Shown piece after piece: positions 54,377-61,368 of a stretch of DNA of 64,000 bases; the first letter of the stretch is position 1, and each line of letters opens with the position of its first letter. The notes beneath the pieces were generated by a model that was not told the DNA's origin, did no database searches, and saw only the letters and a list, made by a program, of their open reading frames with translations. Origin of the DNA: JADGGM01 sp027307005. GTDB lineage: Bacteria; Gemmatimonadota; Gemmatimonadetes; Gemmatimonadales; Gemmatimonadaceae. Location: positions 47,073-111,072 of the forward strand of contig DATIEP010000085.1 in NCBI GenBank assembly GCA_035455745.1, read 5' to 3'. The translations under genes were made by a program, and so were the position numbers.

Positions 54377-56929
54377 CTATTGCTCGCGCAGGGCCGCCAT
54401 GGGTGTTTCCGCGAACACATCGCGGCTGCTCGAGAGGCCGACGACGGCGGTCAGCGCGACGATGATCAGCGCGAGCACGAGCAGCGGCGCTCCGGCGGGC
54501 GCAAACGGCGAGTCGAACAGAAAGTGCATCAGCGCCCAGGCGCCGCCTAACGAAAGGACGAGGCCCGTCGCCGCCGAGAGCAGTCCCAGGACGGTGTACT
54601 CGCTGAGCATGATGCGGCCGATCTGCGCGCGCGTTGCCCCGAGGGTCTTGAGGAGCACGCCCTCGCGCAGGCGCTGGCGCCGTGCCGCGGCCACGGCGCT
54701 GAGCAGGACCAGGATGCCCGTCGCGACGCTGAACAGCGCCATGAAGCGGATCGCGATCGACACCTTGTCGACGATGCCGTCGATGGCCTGCTGGATGAGC
54801 GCGAGGTCGATCGTCGACACGTTCGGATCGTGTACGACCACCGCCCGCTGCAGCTCGGCGCGGGCGGTCGATTGCTCGACGCGCGTCAGGAACACGGTGG
54901 TCTGCGGGGCGTTGGTCAACGCCCCGGGCGCAAAGATGACGAAGAAGTTCGGCTCGAACCGGGCCCACGTCACCTGGCGCAGGCTGGTGACGATGCTCGG
55001 CACGCGAACGCCCTGCACGTCCCAGGTGATCGTATCGCCTAACGCGACGCCGAGGTCCGAGGCGAGGCTGGCGTCGATCGAGATCGGCCACGGCCCCGTG
55101 CGGCGCGCCGTGTCCGCGGCCGCGAACCAGGTGCCGGCCACCAGTTTCTCCGAGGCGATCAACGTATCGCGATAGCTGGACCGGTACTCGCGGCGCAGCG
55201 CCCATGAGGCGCGGCGCGGATCGCGTTGGGCATCCGACACGCTGCGGCCGTCGATGGCCGCGATGCGCATGGGCACGATCGGGACGCGCTGCAGCACCGG
55301 CGCGTGCGCGGCGCGAATCAGCGAATCGACGCCCTTCACCTGATCGGACTGCACGTCGAAGAAGGCGAGGTTGGCCCGCGTCTCGACCGAGCTTGCCGTT
55401 AGGCGCGCGAGGAGATTGCTCTGGACCAGGTACAGCGTGCTCACGAGAAACGCGCCGAACCCCAGCGAGAGCATCACCGCGCGCGTCTGATTCGCCGGAC
55501 GATAGAGGTTCGCGAGTCCCTGACGCACGACGAACGGCCAATGTTCCTTGAGGACGCGCCGCGTGACACGCGAAACGATCGCCGCCGCGGCGGCGAGCAG
55601 CACGAGTGCGATGCCGACGCCCCCGCTCATCCAGACGCCCCGGCGCACCGTGCCCGCCCGGCCGATCGCAATCAGCACGACGCTCGCGGCCAGCGCGACG
55701 AGTGCGAGCAGCCGTGGCCAGTCGGACAGCATCCGGCGCATCGGGGGTACGCCGGCGGGGTCGCGCCGGATCGCTTCGAGCGGCGAAATCCGCCGCACGC
55801 CGAGGATCGGCAACAGCGCGAAGATGACGGCCACCCAGACGCCGATGGCGATGCCCGTGCCGATCGCGCGCGGCTCGAGCTGTGGGACGACCGTGACCGG
55901 CACGGCGCCGCCGAGCACTCTGGGCAGCGCCATCTGCGCGACCACTCCGAGAATCGCGCCCGCCACCGCGCCGGCGAGACCGAGGACGCCGGTTTCGAGC
56001 AGATAGACGGTCAGGACCTGGCGCGACGTGGCGCCCAACACCCGGAGCACGGCGATCGGGTCGCGCTTCTCCTCGATGTACGCGCGGATCGCGCTGGCGA
56101 CGCCGACGCCGCCTAACAGCAGCGCGACCAGCGCCACGACGCCGAGGAACCGGTTCAGCTGCTGGATGTCGTAGGTGAGCGAGCGCTCCGTGTCCTGCAC
56201 GGTGCGCGTCCGCACGTGTGCGGCGTCGAGGGTGGCGCGGTGCGCATCGGCCACCGCGTTCGGATCCGTGCCCGCCGGCAGCCTGAGCAGCGCGGCGTAC
56301 TCGGCGCGGCTGCCGAACACCAGCAGTTTCGTCTCCGGCACCCACTTCTCGGCGATGTAGACGCGCGGGCCGAGAGAGGATGCGATGCCGATGTCGCCGG
56401 GGACGTTCTGCAGCGTCCCCGCAATCTGGAACCGCGCCGCGCCTAACGAGAGGCTGTCGCCTAACCGAGCGCCGAGCTCGACGAGGAGGGAGCCGTCCAC
56501 CAGCACGGTGTGCGACTGCTGGAGTCCGGCATAGCGGCCCGGCGGATCGGTCTCGATGGCGCCGTAGAACGGGACGCCGGGGTCGACCGCGTTCACCTGG
56601 ACGAGTCGCGGCGCCGTCGCCCGCGGCACGAGGGCCATCGACGTGAACGTCGTCGTGCGCCCCACCGCAATGCCGTGCCGCGACAGCGTGTCGAGCAGCG
56701 AGTCCATCGATGCGGGGAACGCCGTGCGCGACGAGAGCGACAGGTCTCCGCCTAACAGGTCGCGCGACTGCGCGCGAATCGAGCGAACGACGTCGGCCGA
56801 GTAGGAGTCGATGGCGACGAGCGCCGCGACGCCGAGCGAGATGGCCGACATGTAGAGCAGGAGACGGCTGCGCGCCGTGCGGCTGTCGCGCCAGGCGAGC
56901 CGCGCGAGATCGCGCCAGCGTGCGCTCAC
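54377..56929 (-). CDS. ybbP: FtsX-type ABC exporter permease (YbbP-like)
   Basis: The 850-residue permease has an N-terminal anchor (about 25-45), a large periplasmic domain (about 50-255) and two sets of FtsX helices (about 260-390 and 720-835) plus internal helices at about 410-480, giving the 10-segment layout of YbbP. Its C-terminus ends with the family-like LSSSRDVFAETPMAALREQ. Such permeases work with a LolD-like ATPase to move lipids or toxic compounds. The stop is 66 bp from the DedA gene; the ATG overlaps the ATPase stop by 4 bp (ATGA). Confidence 0.9.
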   Translation of the reverse strand: MSARWRDLARLAWRDSRTARSRLLLYMSAISLGVAALVAIDSYSADVVRSIRAQSRDLLGGDLSLSSRTAFPASMDSLLDTLSRHGIAVGRTTTFTSMALVPRATAPRLVQVNAVDPGVPFYGAIETDPPGRYAGLQQSHTVLVDGSLLVELGARLGDSLSLGAARFQIAGTLQNVPGDIGIASSLGPRVYIAEKWVPETKLLVFGSRAEYAALLRLPAGTDPNAVADAHRATLDAAHVRTRTVQDTERSLTYDIQQLNRFLGVVALVALLLGGVGVASAIRAYIEEKRDPIAVLRVLGATSRQVLTVYLLETGVLGLAGAVAGAILGVVAQMALPRVLGGAVPVTVVPQLEPRAIGTGIAIGVWVAVIFALLPILGVRRISPLEAIRRDPAGVPPMRRMLSDWPRLLALVALAASVVLIAIGRAGTVRRGVWMSGGVGIALVLLAAAAAIVSRVTRRVLKEHWPFVVRQGLANLYRPANQTRAVMLSLGFGAFLVSTLYLVQSNLLARLTASSVETRANLAFFDVQSDQVKGVDSLIRAAHAPVLQRVPIVPMRIAAIDGRSVSDAQRDPRRASWALRREYRSSYRDTLIASEKLVAGTWFAAADTARRTGPWPISIDASLASDLGVALGDTITWDVQGVRVPSIVTSLRQVTWARFEPNFFVIFAPGALTNAPQTTVFLTRVEQSTARAELQRAVVVHDPNVSTIDLALIQQAIDGIVDKVSIAIRFMALFSVATGILVLLSAVAAARRQRLREGVLLKTLGATRAQIGRIMLSEYTVLGLLSAATGLVLSLGGAWALMHFLFDSPFAPAGAPLLVLALIIVALTAVVGLSSSRDVFAETPMAALREQ

Positions 56930-57603
56930 GCCGCGAGCTCCTGGTCGCCGACGACGGCGCCGTCGCTCAACCGAATGATGCGCTTGGCTCGCGACGCCAG
57001 CGCCGTGTCGTGCGTGACCAGAATGATGGTCGTGCCCGATTCGCGATTGAGCTCCTCGAGCAGCTCGATGATGCGATCGCCGGTCGAAGAATCGAGGTTG
57101 CCCGTGGGCTCATCGGCAAAGAGCACGCGCGGCGCATTGGCGAAAGCGCGCGCGAGGGCGACGCGCTGTTGCTCGCCGCCGGACAGCTGGGCGGGGAGGT
57201 GTCCCGCGCGATCGGCGAGTCCGATGCGATCGAGGAGGGTGCGCGCTCGGTCACCCGCGTTGCGCTCGCCGCGCAGCTCGAGCGGCACCGCGATGTTCTC
57301 GGCCGCAGTGAGTGTCGGAATCAGTTGAAAGCTCTGGAACACGAATCCAACTTTCTCTCCACGGAGCTTGGCGCGCGCATCCTCGGTCAGCGTGCCGAGC
57401 TCGGCGCCGTCGAGGAGGACGGAGCCGGACGTCGGCGTGTCGAGGCCGGCGAGCAAGCCGAGCAGCGTGGTCTTGCCGCTGCCGGACGGACCGACGATTG
57501 CGACGAAGGCGCCGTCGGGAATGGTGAACGAGACGTCGCGGAGCACCGTGAGGGTGCGGCCGCCGCTGGGGTACGATTTGGTGAGGTGCCTAACGACGAG
57601 CAT
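56926..57603 (-). CDS. ybbA: LolD-like ABC ATPase (YbbA-like)
   Basis: The 225-residue ATPase starts at ATG 57603 (MLVVRHLTKSYPSGG). Walker A is GPSGSGKTT at 38-46, the signature LSGGEQQR, Walker B VLFADEPTGNLD and the switch His VTHDTA; the sequence is near LolD/MacB/YbbA. It pairs with the following permease by an ATGA overlap. The ATG shares two bases with the ATG of the divergent tesA-like gene (CATG), as in the conserved ybbA-tesA arrangement known from E. coli and other proteobacteria. The promoter must therefore lie within the tesA-like coding region. Confidence 0.94.
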   Translation of the reverse strand: MLVVRHLTKSYPSGGRTLTVLRDVSFTIPDGAFVAIVGPSGSGKTTLLGLLAGLDTPTSGSVLLDGAELGTLTEDARAKLRGEKVGFVFQSFQLIPTLTAAENIAVPLELRGERNAGDRARTLLDRIGLADRAGHLPAQLSGGEQQRVALARAFANAPRVLFADEPTGNLDSSTGDRIIELLEELNRESGTTIILVTHDTALASRAKRIIRLSDGAVVGDQELAA

Positions 57604-58333
57604 GAGAGCGGGTGTGTGGTGGAAACTGGTTGCGCTCTTGGGCCTCGCGGCCGCCGCAGCATGCGGCGGCCGCCCGGACCAAGAGCGCAACGCGAGCCAT
57701 GGCGCGGCGCCGGACACCGCGGCCCGTGACCGGGCCGCGGTCTCCGCGCCCCGCGCGGAGAAGCACACGATCGTCTTCGTGGGAACGAGCCTCACCGCCG
57801 GATACGGCCTCGACCCCGACTCGAGCTTCACGTCGCTCATCCAGCGGCGCATCGACTCCCTCGGTCTAAGCTATGACGTGGTCAACGCAGGCGTCAGCGG
57901 CGAGACGTCCGCCGGCGCCCTCCGTCGCATCGGATGGGTGATGCGCCAACCGGCGGACATCGTGGTGCTCGAGGTCGGCGCGAACGACGGATTGCGCGCG
58001 CTCAACGTCGATTCGCTGCGCTCGAACCTCCAGCAGATCATCGACACAGTGCGTGCCACGCACCCCCAAGCCCGCATCGTGGTCGTCGGCATGCAGCCGC
58101 CGCCCAACCTCGGCGCGCGCTACACGTCGGCGTTTCGGCAGGTGTATCCGGAGATTGCCAGGAAGAACGACGCGGTGCTGCTCCCGTTCTTGCTAGCCGG
58201 TGTGGGCGGCGTCGACTCGCTCAATCAAGCCGATGGGATTCATCCCAACGTGCGGGGCGAGCGCATCGTGGCGGAGACGGTGTGGCGAACGCTCGAGCCG
58301 CTGTTGGGCGCAAAATCCTCTGCGAAGCGGTAG
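57602..58333 (+). CDS. tesA: SGNH esterase/lysophospholipase lipoprotein (TesA-like)
   Basis: The start ATG 57602 gives a lipobox ending at Cys21, so this is a lipoprotein; the frame open to 57368 overlaps the ybbA-like gene and lacks a signal. The 243-residue protein has S63 in GTSLTAGYG (block I), GANDGL (block III) and DGIHPN (block V Asp-His), the complete SGNH set. TesA-type enzymes hydrolyse thioesters and lysophospholipids in the periplasm. A 63-nt inverted repeat covers codons about 10-30. The divergence from an ABC exporter matches tesA-ybbAP in other bacteria. Promoter location is thus inside the neighbouring ORF. Confidence 0.93.
   Translation: MRAGVWWKLVALLGLAAAAACGGRPDQERNASHGAAPDTAARDRAAVSAPRAEKHTIVFVGTSLTAGYGLDPDSSFTSLIQRRIDSLGLSYDVVNAGVSGETSAGALRRIGWVMRQPADIVVLEVGANDGLRALNVDSLRSNLQQIIDTVRATHPQARIVVVGMQPPPNLGARYTSAFRQVYPEIARKNDAVLLPFLLAGVGGVDSLNQADGIHPNVRGERIVAETVWRTLEPLLGAKSSAKR
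57629..57691. other. 63-nt near-perfect inverted repeat in the 5' end of the tesA-like gene
   Basis: Outer arms of 13 bp (GTTGCGCTCTTGG at 57629-57641 and its complement at 57679-57691) and inner arms of 12 bp (GCGGCCGCCGCA at 57647-57658 and TGCGGCGGCCGC at 57662-57673) are separated symmetrically by 5-nt gaps, with a 3-nt loop. In RNA this would fold to a long hairpin starting 27 nt after the ATG. On the other strand it lies just upstream of the ybbA start. It covers the signal-peptide codons, so it also encodes protein. Chance origin is very unlikely. Confidence 0.85.
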
Positions 58334-58394
58334 AGGTACAAGTGTGGTGTGCGACGGCGCCCCAAACTGTACCGGTACCTGCGAAACCGGCGGC

Positions 58395-58423
58395 TTGACC
58401 ATACTTATCGGGTCAGCTAAGCT
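58395..58423 (+). promoter_or_regulatory. Sigma-70-type promoter for efp
   Basis: TTGACC (58395-58400), a 17-bp spacer and TAAGCT (58418-58423). It would give an about 110-nt leader before efp, in which the hairpin at 58474-58503 lies. The -35 is near consensus; the -10 is weak in its last positions. Confidence 0.55.
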
Positions 58424-58473
58424 TAAAGGCTAACTACCTTTACGCGACTTCTCGCCGAGCGCGGGTCGCAGGC

Positions 58474-58503
58474 CGGACGCTGGCGCCAGCGCGCCAGCGT
58501 CCG
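58474..58503 (+). other. 12-bp hairpin in the efp leader
   Basis: A perfect 12-bp stem (CGGACGCTGGCG and CGCCAGCGTCCG) with a 6-nt loop sits 39 nt before the efp start codon. The sequence after it contains only a short GGTTT, so it is not a clear intrinsic terminator. It could be a leader attenuator, an mRNA stabiliser or the end of an upstream transcript; the promoter at 58395 is upstream of it. Confidence 0.7.
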
Positions 58504-58541
58504 ACTGGTTTCTGTCACCACGATTCTCAGGTCACGTGCTT

Positions 58542-59105
58542 ATGGCAATGCCGGCAACGCAGATCCGCCGAGGAATGGTCATCGTCTTCGAGGGCGAGCC
58601 GTGTCGCATCATGGACTTCCGCCACCACACGCCGGGCAACCTGCGGGCGATGGTGCAGACGAAGATGAAGAATCTGCGCACGGGCTCGAATTTCGAGCAT
58701 CGCTTTCGGGCCGCCGACACCATCGAAAAGGCGTCGCTCGAGACGCACGATCTGGAGTTCCTGTATCAGGGCGGCACCACGTATCACTTCATGAACACCG
58801 AGAACTACGACCAGCTCGAGATGGATGACGAGATGCTCGGTGACGCGGCGCAGTGGATGCAGCCGGGCATGAAGATCGTCGCCGAGTACTATGAGGGGAA
58901 GCCGATCGGGATCGAGCTGCCCAATTCCGTCGAGCTCGAGATCGTCGAGACGGCGCCGGTGATGAAGTCGGCGACGAAGACGTCGTCGTTCAAGCAGGCG
59001 AAGCTCGAGAACGGTGTGACGGTGAACATCCCGGAGTTCATTCCGTCGGGGATTCGCGTTCGCGTGAACCCGAATACGGGCGAGTACATCGATCGCGCGA
59101 AGTGA
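58542..59105 (+). CDS. efp: Translation elongation factor P
   Basis: The factor has three beta domains; length is about 187 residues from ATG 58542, or 185 from ATG 58548 (MPATQIRRGM), and a GTG at 58536 is also open. It binds stalled ribosomes between P and E sites and helps form Pro-Pro bonds. The tip loop aligns without gaps to E. coli EF-P, but the sequence there is TPGNLRAMVQ: position 34 is Asn instead of modifiable Lys or Arg. The C-terminal region ends NPNTGEYIDRAK. The tip means that EpmA- or EarP-type modification cannot occur at this residue. The gene stands alone before the tRNA cluster. Confidence 0.97.
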   Translation: MAMPATQIRRGMVIVFEGEPCRIMDFRHHTPGNLRAMVQTKMKNLRTGSNFEHRFRAADTIEKASLETHDLEFLYQGGTTYHFMNTENYDQLEMDDEMLGDAAQWMQPGMKIVAEYYEGKPIGIELPNSVELEIVETAPVMKSATKTSSFKQAKLENGVTVNIPEFIPSGIRVRVNPNTGEYIDRAK

Positions 59106-59118
59106 GCGTGTCGAGGCG

Positions 59119-59147
59119 TTGATTCACCCATGGTGCACCGTTAACAT
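59119..59147 (+). promoter_or_regulatory. Promoter of the tRNA cluster
   Basis: TTGATT (59119-59124), a 17-bp spacer and TAACAT (59142-59147), 46 bp before tRNA-His. Good match in spacing and -35. Likely drives the run of seven tRNA genes; shorter internal promoters cannot be excluded. Confidence 0.5.
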
Positions 59148-59192
59148 TTGCATCTCGTCGGCGTCGCCCGTGGAGGGCGCGTTCGGCGTCAT

Positions 59193-59267
59193 GGTGACCG
59201 TAGCTCAATTGGTTAGAGCACCGGACTGTGGCTCCGGGGGTTGTGGGTTCAATTCCCATCGGTCACC
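59193..59267 (+). tRNA. tRNA-His (GTG)
   Basis: Cloverleaf complete, anticodon loop CTGTGGC. The acceptor stem GTGACCG pairs with CGGTCAC, with an extra G at 59193 (position -1) opposite C73, the histidine identity pair. No CCA is encoded. Confidence 0.95.
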
Positions 59268-59360
59268 CTGGGGAATGGGCAATGGGGTGTGGGGTCCAGA
59301 GCGGGTCGGCGCGTCGGTTGCGCCGAGCGTTAGGCAGCGGGACCGCAGACCGTGCACGTT

Positions 59361-59433
59361 AGGTCCGTAGCTCAATTGGTAGAGCACCGGTCTCCAAAAC
59401 CGGCGGTTGGGGGTTCAAGTCCCTCCGGGCCTG
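59361..59433 (+). tRNA. tRNA-Trp (CCA)
   Basis: Acceptor AGGTCCG/CGGGCCT, D-loop TAGCTCAATTGGTAG, anticodon loop TCTCCAAA and T-loop TTCAAGT. G73 discriminator. No encoded CCA. The GTTAGG motif abuts its 5' end. Confidence 0.95.
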
Positions 59434-59456
59434 TGGGAGATTGGCCGACAGCAGAC

Positions 59457-59529
59457 GGCGGTATCGTCTAGGGGACCAGGACGGAGCCCTCTCAAGGCTC
59501 AAACACGGGTTCGAATCCCGTTACCGCTA
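59457..59529 (+). tRNA. tRNA-Glu (CTC)
   Basis: Acceptor GGCGGTA/TACCGCT gives a G1-U72 wobble pair at the end of the stem and A73; anticodon loop CTCTCAA. T-loop TTCGAAT. No encoded CCA. Confidence 0.93.
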
Positions 59530-59539
59530 TCGGCAGTGC

Positions 59540-59611
59540 GGCCCCATCGTCTATCGGTTAGGACGGCACTCTTTCAAGGTGCAGAGAGGGGTTCGACTCC
59601 CCTTGGGGCTA
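59540..59611 (+). tRNA. tRNA-Glu (TTC)
   Basis: Acceptor GGCCCCA/TGGGGCT, again with a G1-U72 wobble, A73; anticodon loop CTTTCAA. T-loop TTCGACT. No encoded CCA. Confidence 0.93.
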
Positions 59612-59646
59612 TGAGGGGACGTGCAGGTGCAGGAGCATGGAAGTCG

Positions 59647-59720
59647 GGGGCTGTAGCTCAGCTGGTTAGAGTGCCGGTCTGTCACACCGGAGGTCGCGGG
59701 TTCGAGCCCCGTCAGCCCCG
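59647..59720 (+). tRNA. tRNA-Asp (GTC)
   Basis: Acceptor GGGGCTG/CAGCCCC and G73; anticodon loop CTGTCAC. No encoded CCA; a GTTAGGC motif starts on the G73 base. Confidence 0.96.
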
Positions 59721-59742
59721 TTAGGCAAGTGTCGCGCATGCT

Positions 59743-59824
59743 GCCCTGGTGGTGAAATTGGTAGACACGCCATCTTGAGGGGGTGGTGCCGAAAGGCGTC
59801 GCGGTTCGAGTCCGCGCCAGGGCA
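59743..59824 (+). tRNA. tRNA-Leu (GAG)
   Basis: Class II tRNA with a long variable arm (TGCCGAAAGGCGTC region). Acceptor GCCCTGG/CCAGGGC, A73; anticodon GAG in loop TTGAGGG. It reads CUC/CUU codons. No encoded CCA. Confidence 0.93.
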
Positions 59825-59828
59825 TGCC

Positions 59829-59900
59829 GCCAGCGTAGCTCAGTGGTAGAGCACTCGATTCGTAATCGAGCGGTCCTCGGTTCAATCCCGAGCGCTGGCT
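59829..59900 (+). tRNA. tRNA-Thr (CGT)
   Basis: Acceptor GCCAGCG/CGCTGGC and T73; anticodon loop TTCGTAA within a CTCGA/TCGAG stem, reading ACG. T-loop TTCAATC. No encoded CCA. Confidence 0.95.
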
Positions 59901-60032
59901 CTCTTCGTTAGGCCAATCATCACCCGCACACGCCGCGGCCGCCCAGGTCGCGAGCCCTCCGTCTCTCCGACGTCGCGATGCCCGGGATGGTGACCGCCAA
60001 CTCGTCGCGTGTCGCGCGCTACCCCGACCACC

Positions 60033-60569
60033 ATGAGATTCGGCATTCGCGCAACACTCGCCCTCGCGTTGGCGGCGGCGGCCGCCCCCGCCGCGCTCGC
60101 CGGCCAGACCGGGACCCCCGGCGCCCGCGATACCGCGGCGCGCCAGCCTAACGACACGGTCGAGCCGCCGCCCGCCCGCCTGGCGCTCGCCGATACCCTG
60201 ATGCGCGAGCTGCACGCCGACACCTTGATCCACGCGGCGATGAAGAACAGCTTCGATGCGATGATCCGACAGCAGCCGGCGCTCGCCATGTACCGCGATG
60301 TCTTCGACGCGTGGGCGGCCAAATACCTGACGTGGAACCAGTTCGGCCCGCCGATGATGCGCGTCTACGCGCAGGAATTCACGGACGACGAGCTGCGGAC
60401 GCTCATCGGATTCTATGCGACGCCGGTCGGGCAGAAGCTCGCGCTCGCACAGCCGGACCTCATGCGGCGCGGCGCGGAAGTCGGCCGCTCGCTCGGCGAA
60501 AAATACGCGCCGCAGCTCCAGGAGATGATTCGCGAGCGGCTCTCGGCGCGACCCGACTCCACACGCTGA
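60033..60569 (+). CDS. DUF2059 periplasmic protein
   Basis: The start is ATG 60033, giving a signal peptide cut near ALAGQ; the frame from 60009 adds eight residues. The 178-residue protein is helical and carries the DUF2059 core at about 105-170 (YAQEFTDDELRTLIGFYATPVGQKLALAQPDLMRRGAEVG). The family is found in many envelopes and has no known activity. The linker (residues 25-50) is Pro/Ala-rich. It is not clearly linked to the tRNA genes upstream. Confidence 0.9.
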   Translation: MRFGIRATLALALAAAAAPAALAGQTGTPGARDTAARQPNDTVEPPPARLALADTLMRELHADTLIHAAMKNSFDAMIRQQPALAMYRDVFDAWAAKYLTWNQFGPPMMRVYAQEFTDDELRTLIGFYATPVGQKLALAQPDLMRRGAEVGRSLGEKYAPQLQEMIRERLSARPDSTR

Positions 60570-60596
60570 GTATCCGGGTTAGGCGATCGGACGCCG

Positions 60597-61121
60597 TCAG
60601 TGCCGGCTGCCGGACACCTGCACCGTCACCACGGTGGGCACGACGACGGTGCTGTCGCCGTCGGTCCACGAGCACGGCAGCGTGAGCGCGCCGCTCAACG
60701 CGATGTCGCCGTTCCGTACCACGCCGCCCATCGCCCCCGACACCGCCTGCGTGAAGTCGCAGGAGGGCATTGCGGTCTCGAGAAACGTCACCGCCGTCAG
60801 CGGCGTCAGATTCGGGTCGCCGAAGCGTGTGATCGTGACCGAGCCACCCGTCGTCATCGTGCCCGCGATCGTGCCCGAGCCGCCGTCGTTGTTGATGGAG
60901 AAGGAGCCGCTGAACGAGCCGTCGCCGGCCGGCGCGCCTAACGAGATCGTGCCCAGCGTTTGCGGCAGCGTCGCCGATCCGTTGATGCTCGCCGCGGTCA
61001 TCGTCGGTTGAAAGAACACATCGTAGGAGCCGGCGCCGCCGCCGCTCGTGCCGTTCGAGCCGGTCATGCTGCTGCATCCGGCGACGAGCGCGGCCAATAC
61101 CCAGACATACCGAGATCGCAT
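60597..61121 (-). CDS. Hypothetical lipoprotein
   Basis: ATG 61121 is placed by a strong GGAGGAGG ribosome binding site and by the lipobox LVAGC (Cys16). The 174-residue product is Gly/Ser/Thr-rich and beta-rich after the linker (YDVFFQPTMTAASINGSATL, GSFSINNDGGSGTIAGTMTTGG, VTVQVSGSRH), so probably one beta-sandwich with two cysteines (about 119 and 151) for a disulfide. I do not recognise a family. It is convergent with the DUF2059 gene across 27 bp. Confidence 0.8.
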   Translation of the reverse strand: MRSRYVWVLAALVAGCSSMTGSNGTSGGGAGSYDVFFQPTMTAASINGSATLPQTLGTISLGAPAGDGSFSGSFSINNDGGSGTIAGTMTTGGSVTITRFGDPNLTPLTAVTFLETAMPSCDFTQAVSGAMGGVVRNGDIALSGALTLPCSWTDGDSTVVVPTVVTVQVSGSRH

Positions 61122-61368
61122 CGTCCTCCTCCGGAGAGTGCCACTGCGTGGGTGTGCTCCGTGGAGACGGATCGGCCGACCGGACGTCACCGGCCTCATC
61201 CCGTATGACTAACGATACGCCTCCGTCTGGATGCGGTAGAGCTCGGCGTGCTGGCTGCCGCGCGAGCCGACCTCGACCCGGCGTGCGCCAGGCCGCGGCG
61301 AGCGGGCAATCCGCTGTGGGAAGCGCTCCGAAGCATTGCCATTCCTTCCGTGCGCGCAGCCGCTCGAA

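Noticed and set aside
53649..56345. 898-codon minus-strand open frame across the DedA and ABC permease genes
   Set aside because: A GC-rich shadow of the real permease in another frame; the composition is Arg/Ala-rich and no motif is present.
59193..59900. tRNA cluster as a mobile-element integration site
   Set aside because: No integrase, no direct repeats of tRNA 3' ends and no foreign-looking genes nearby.
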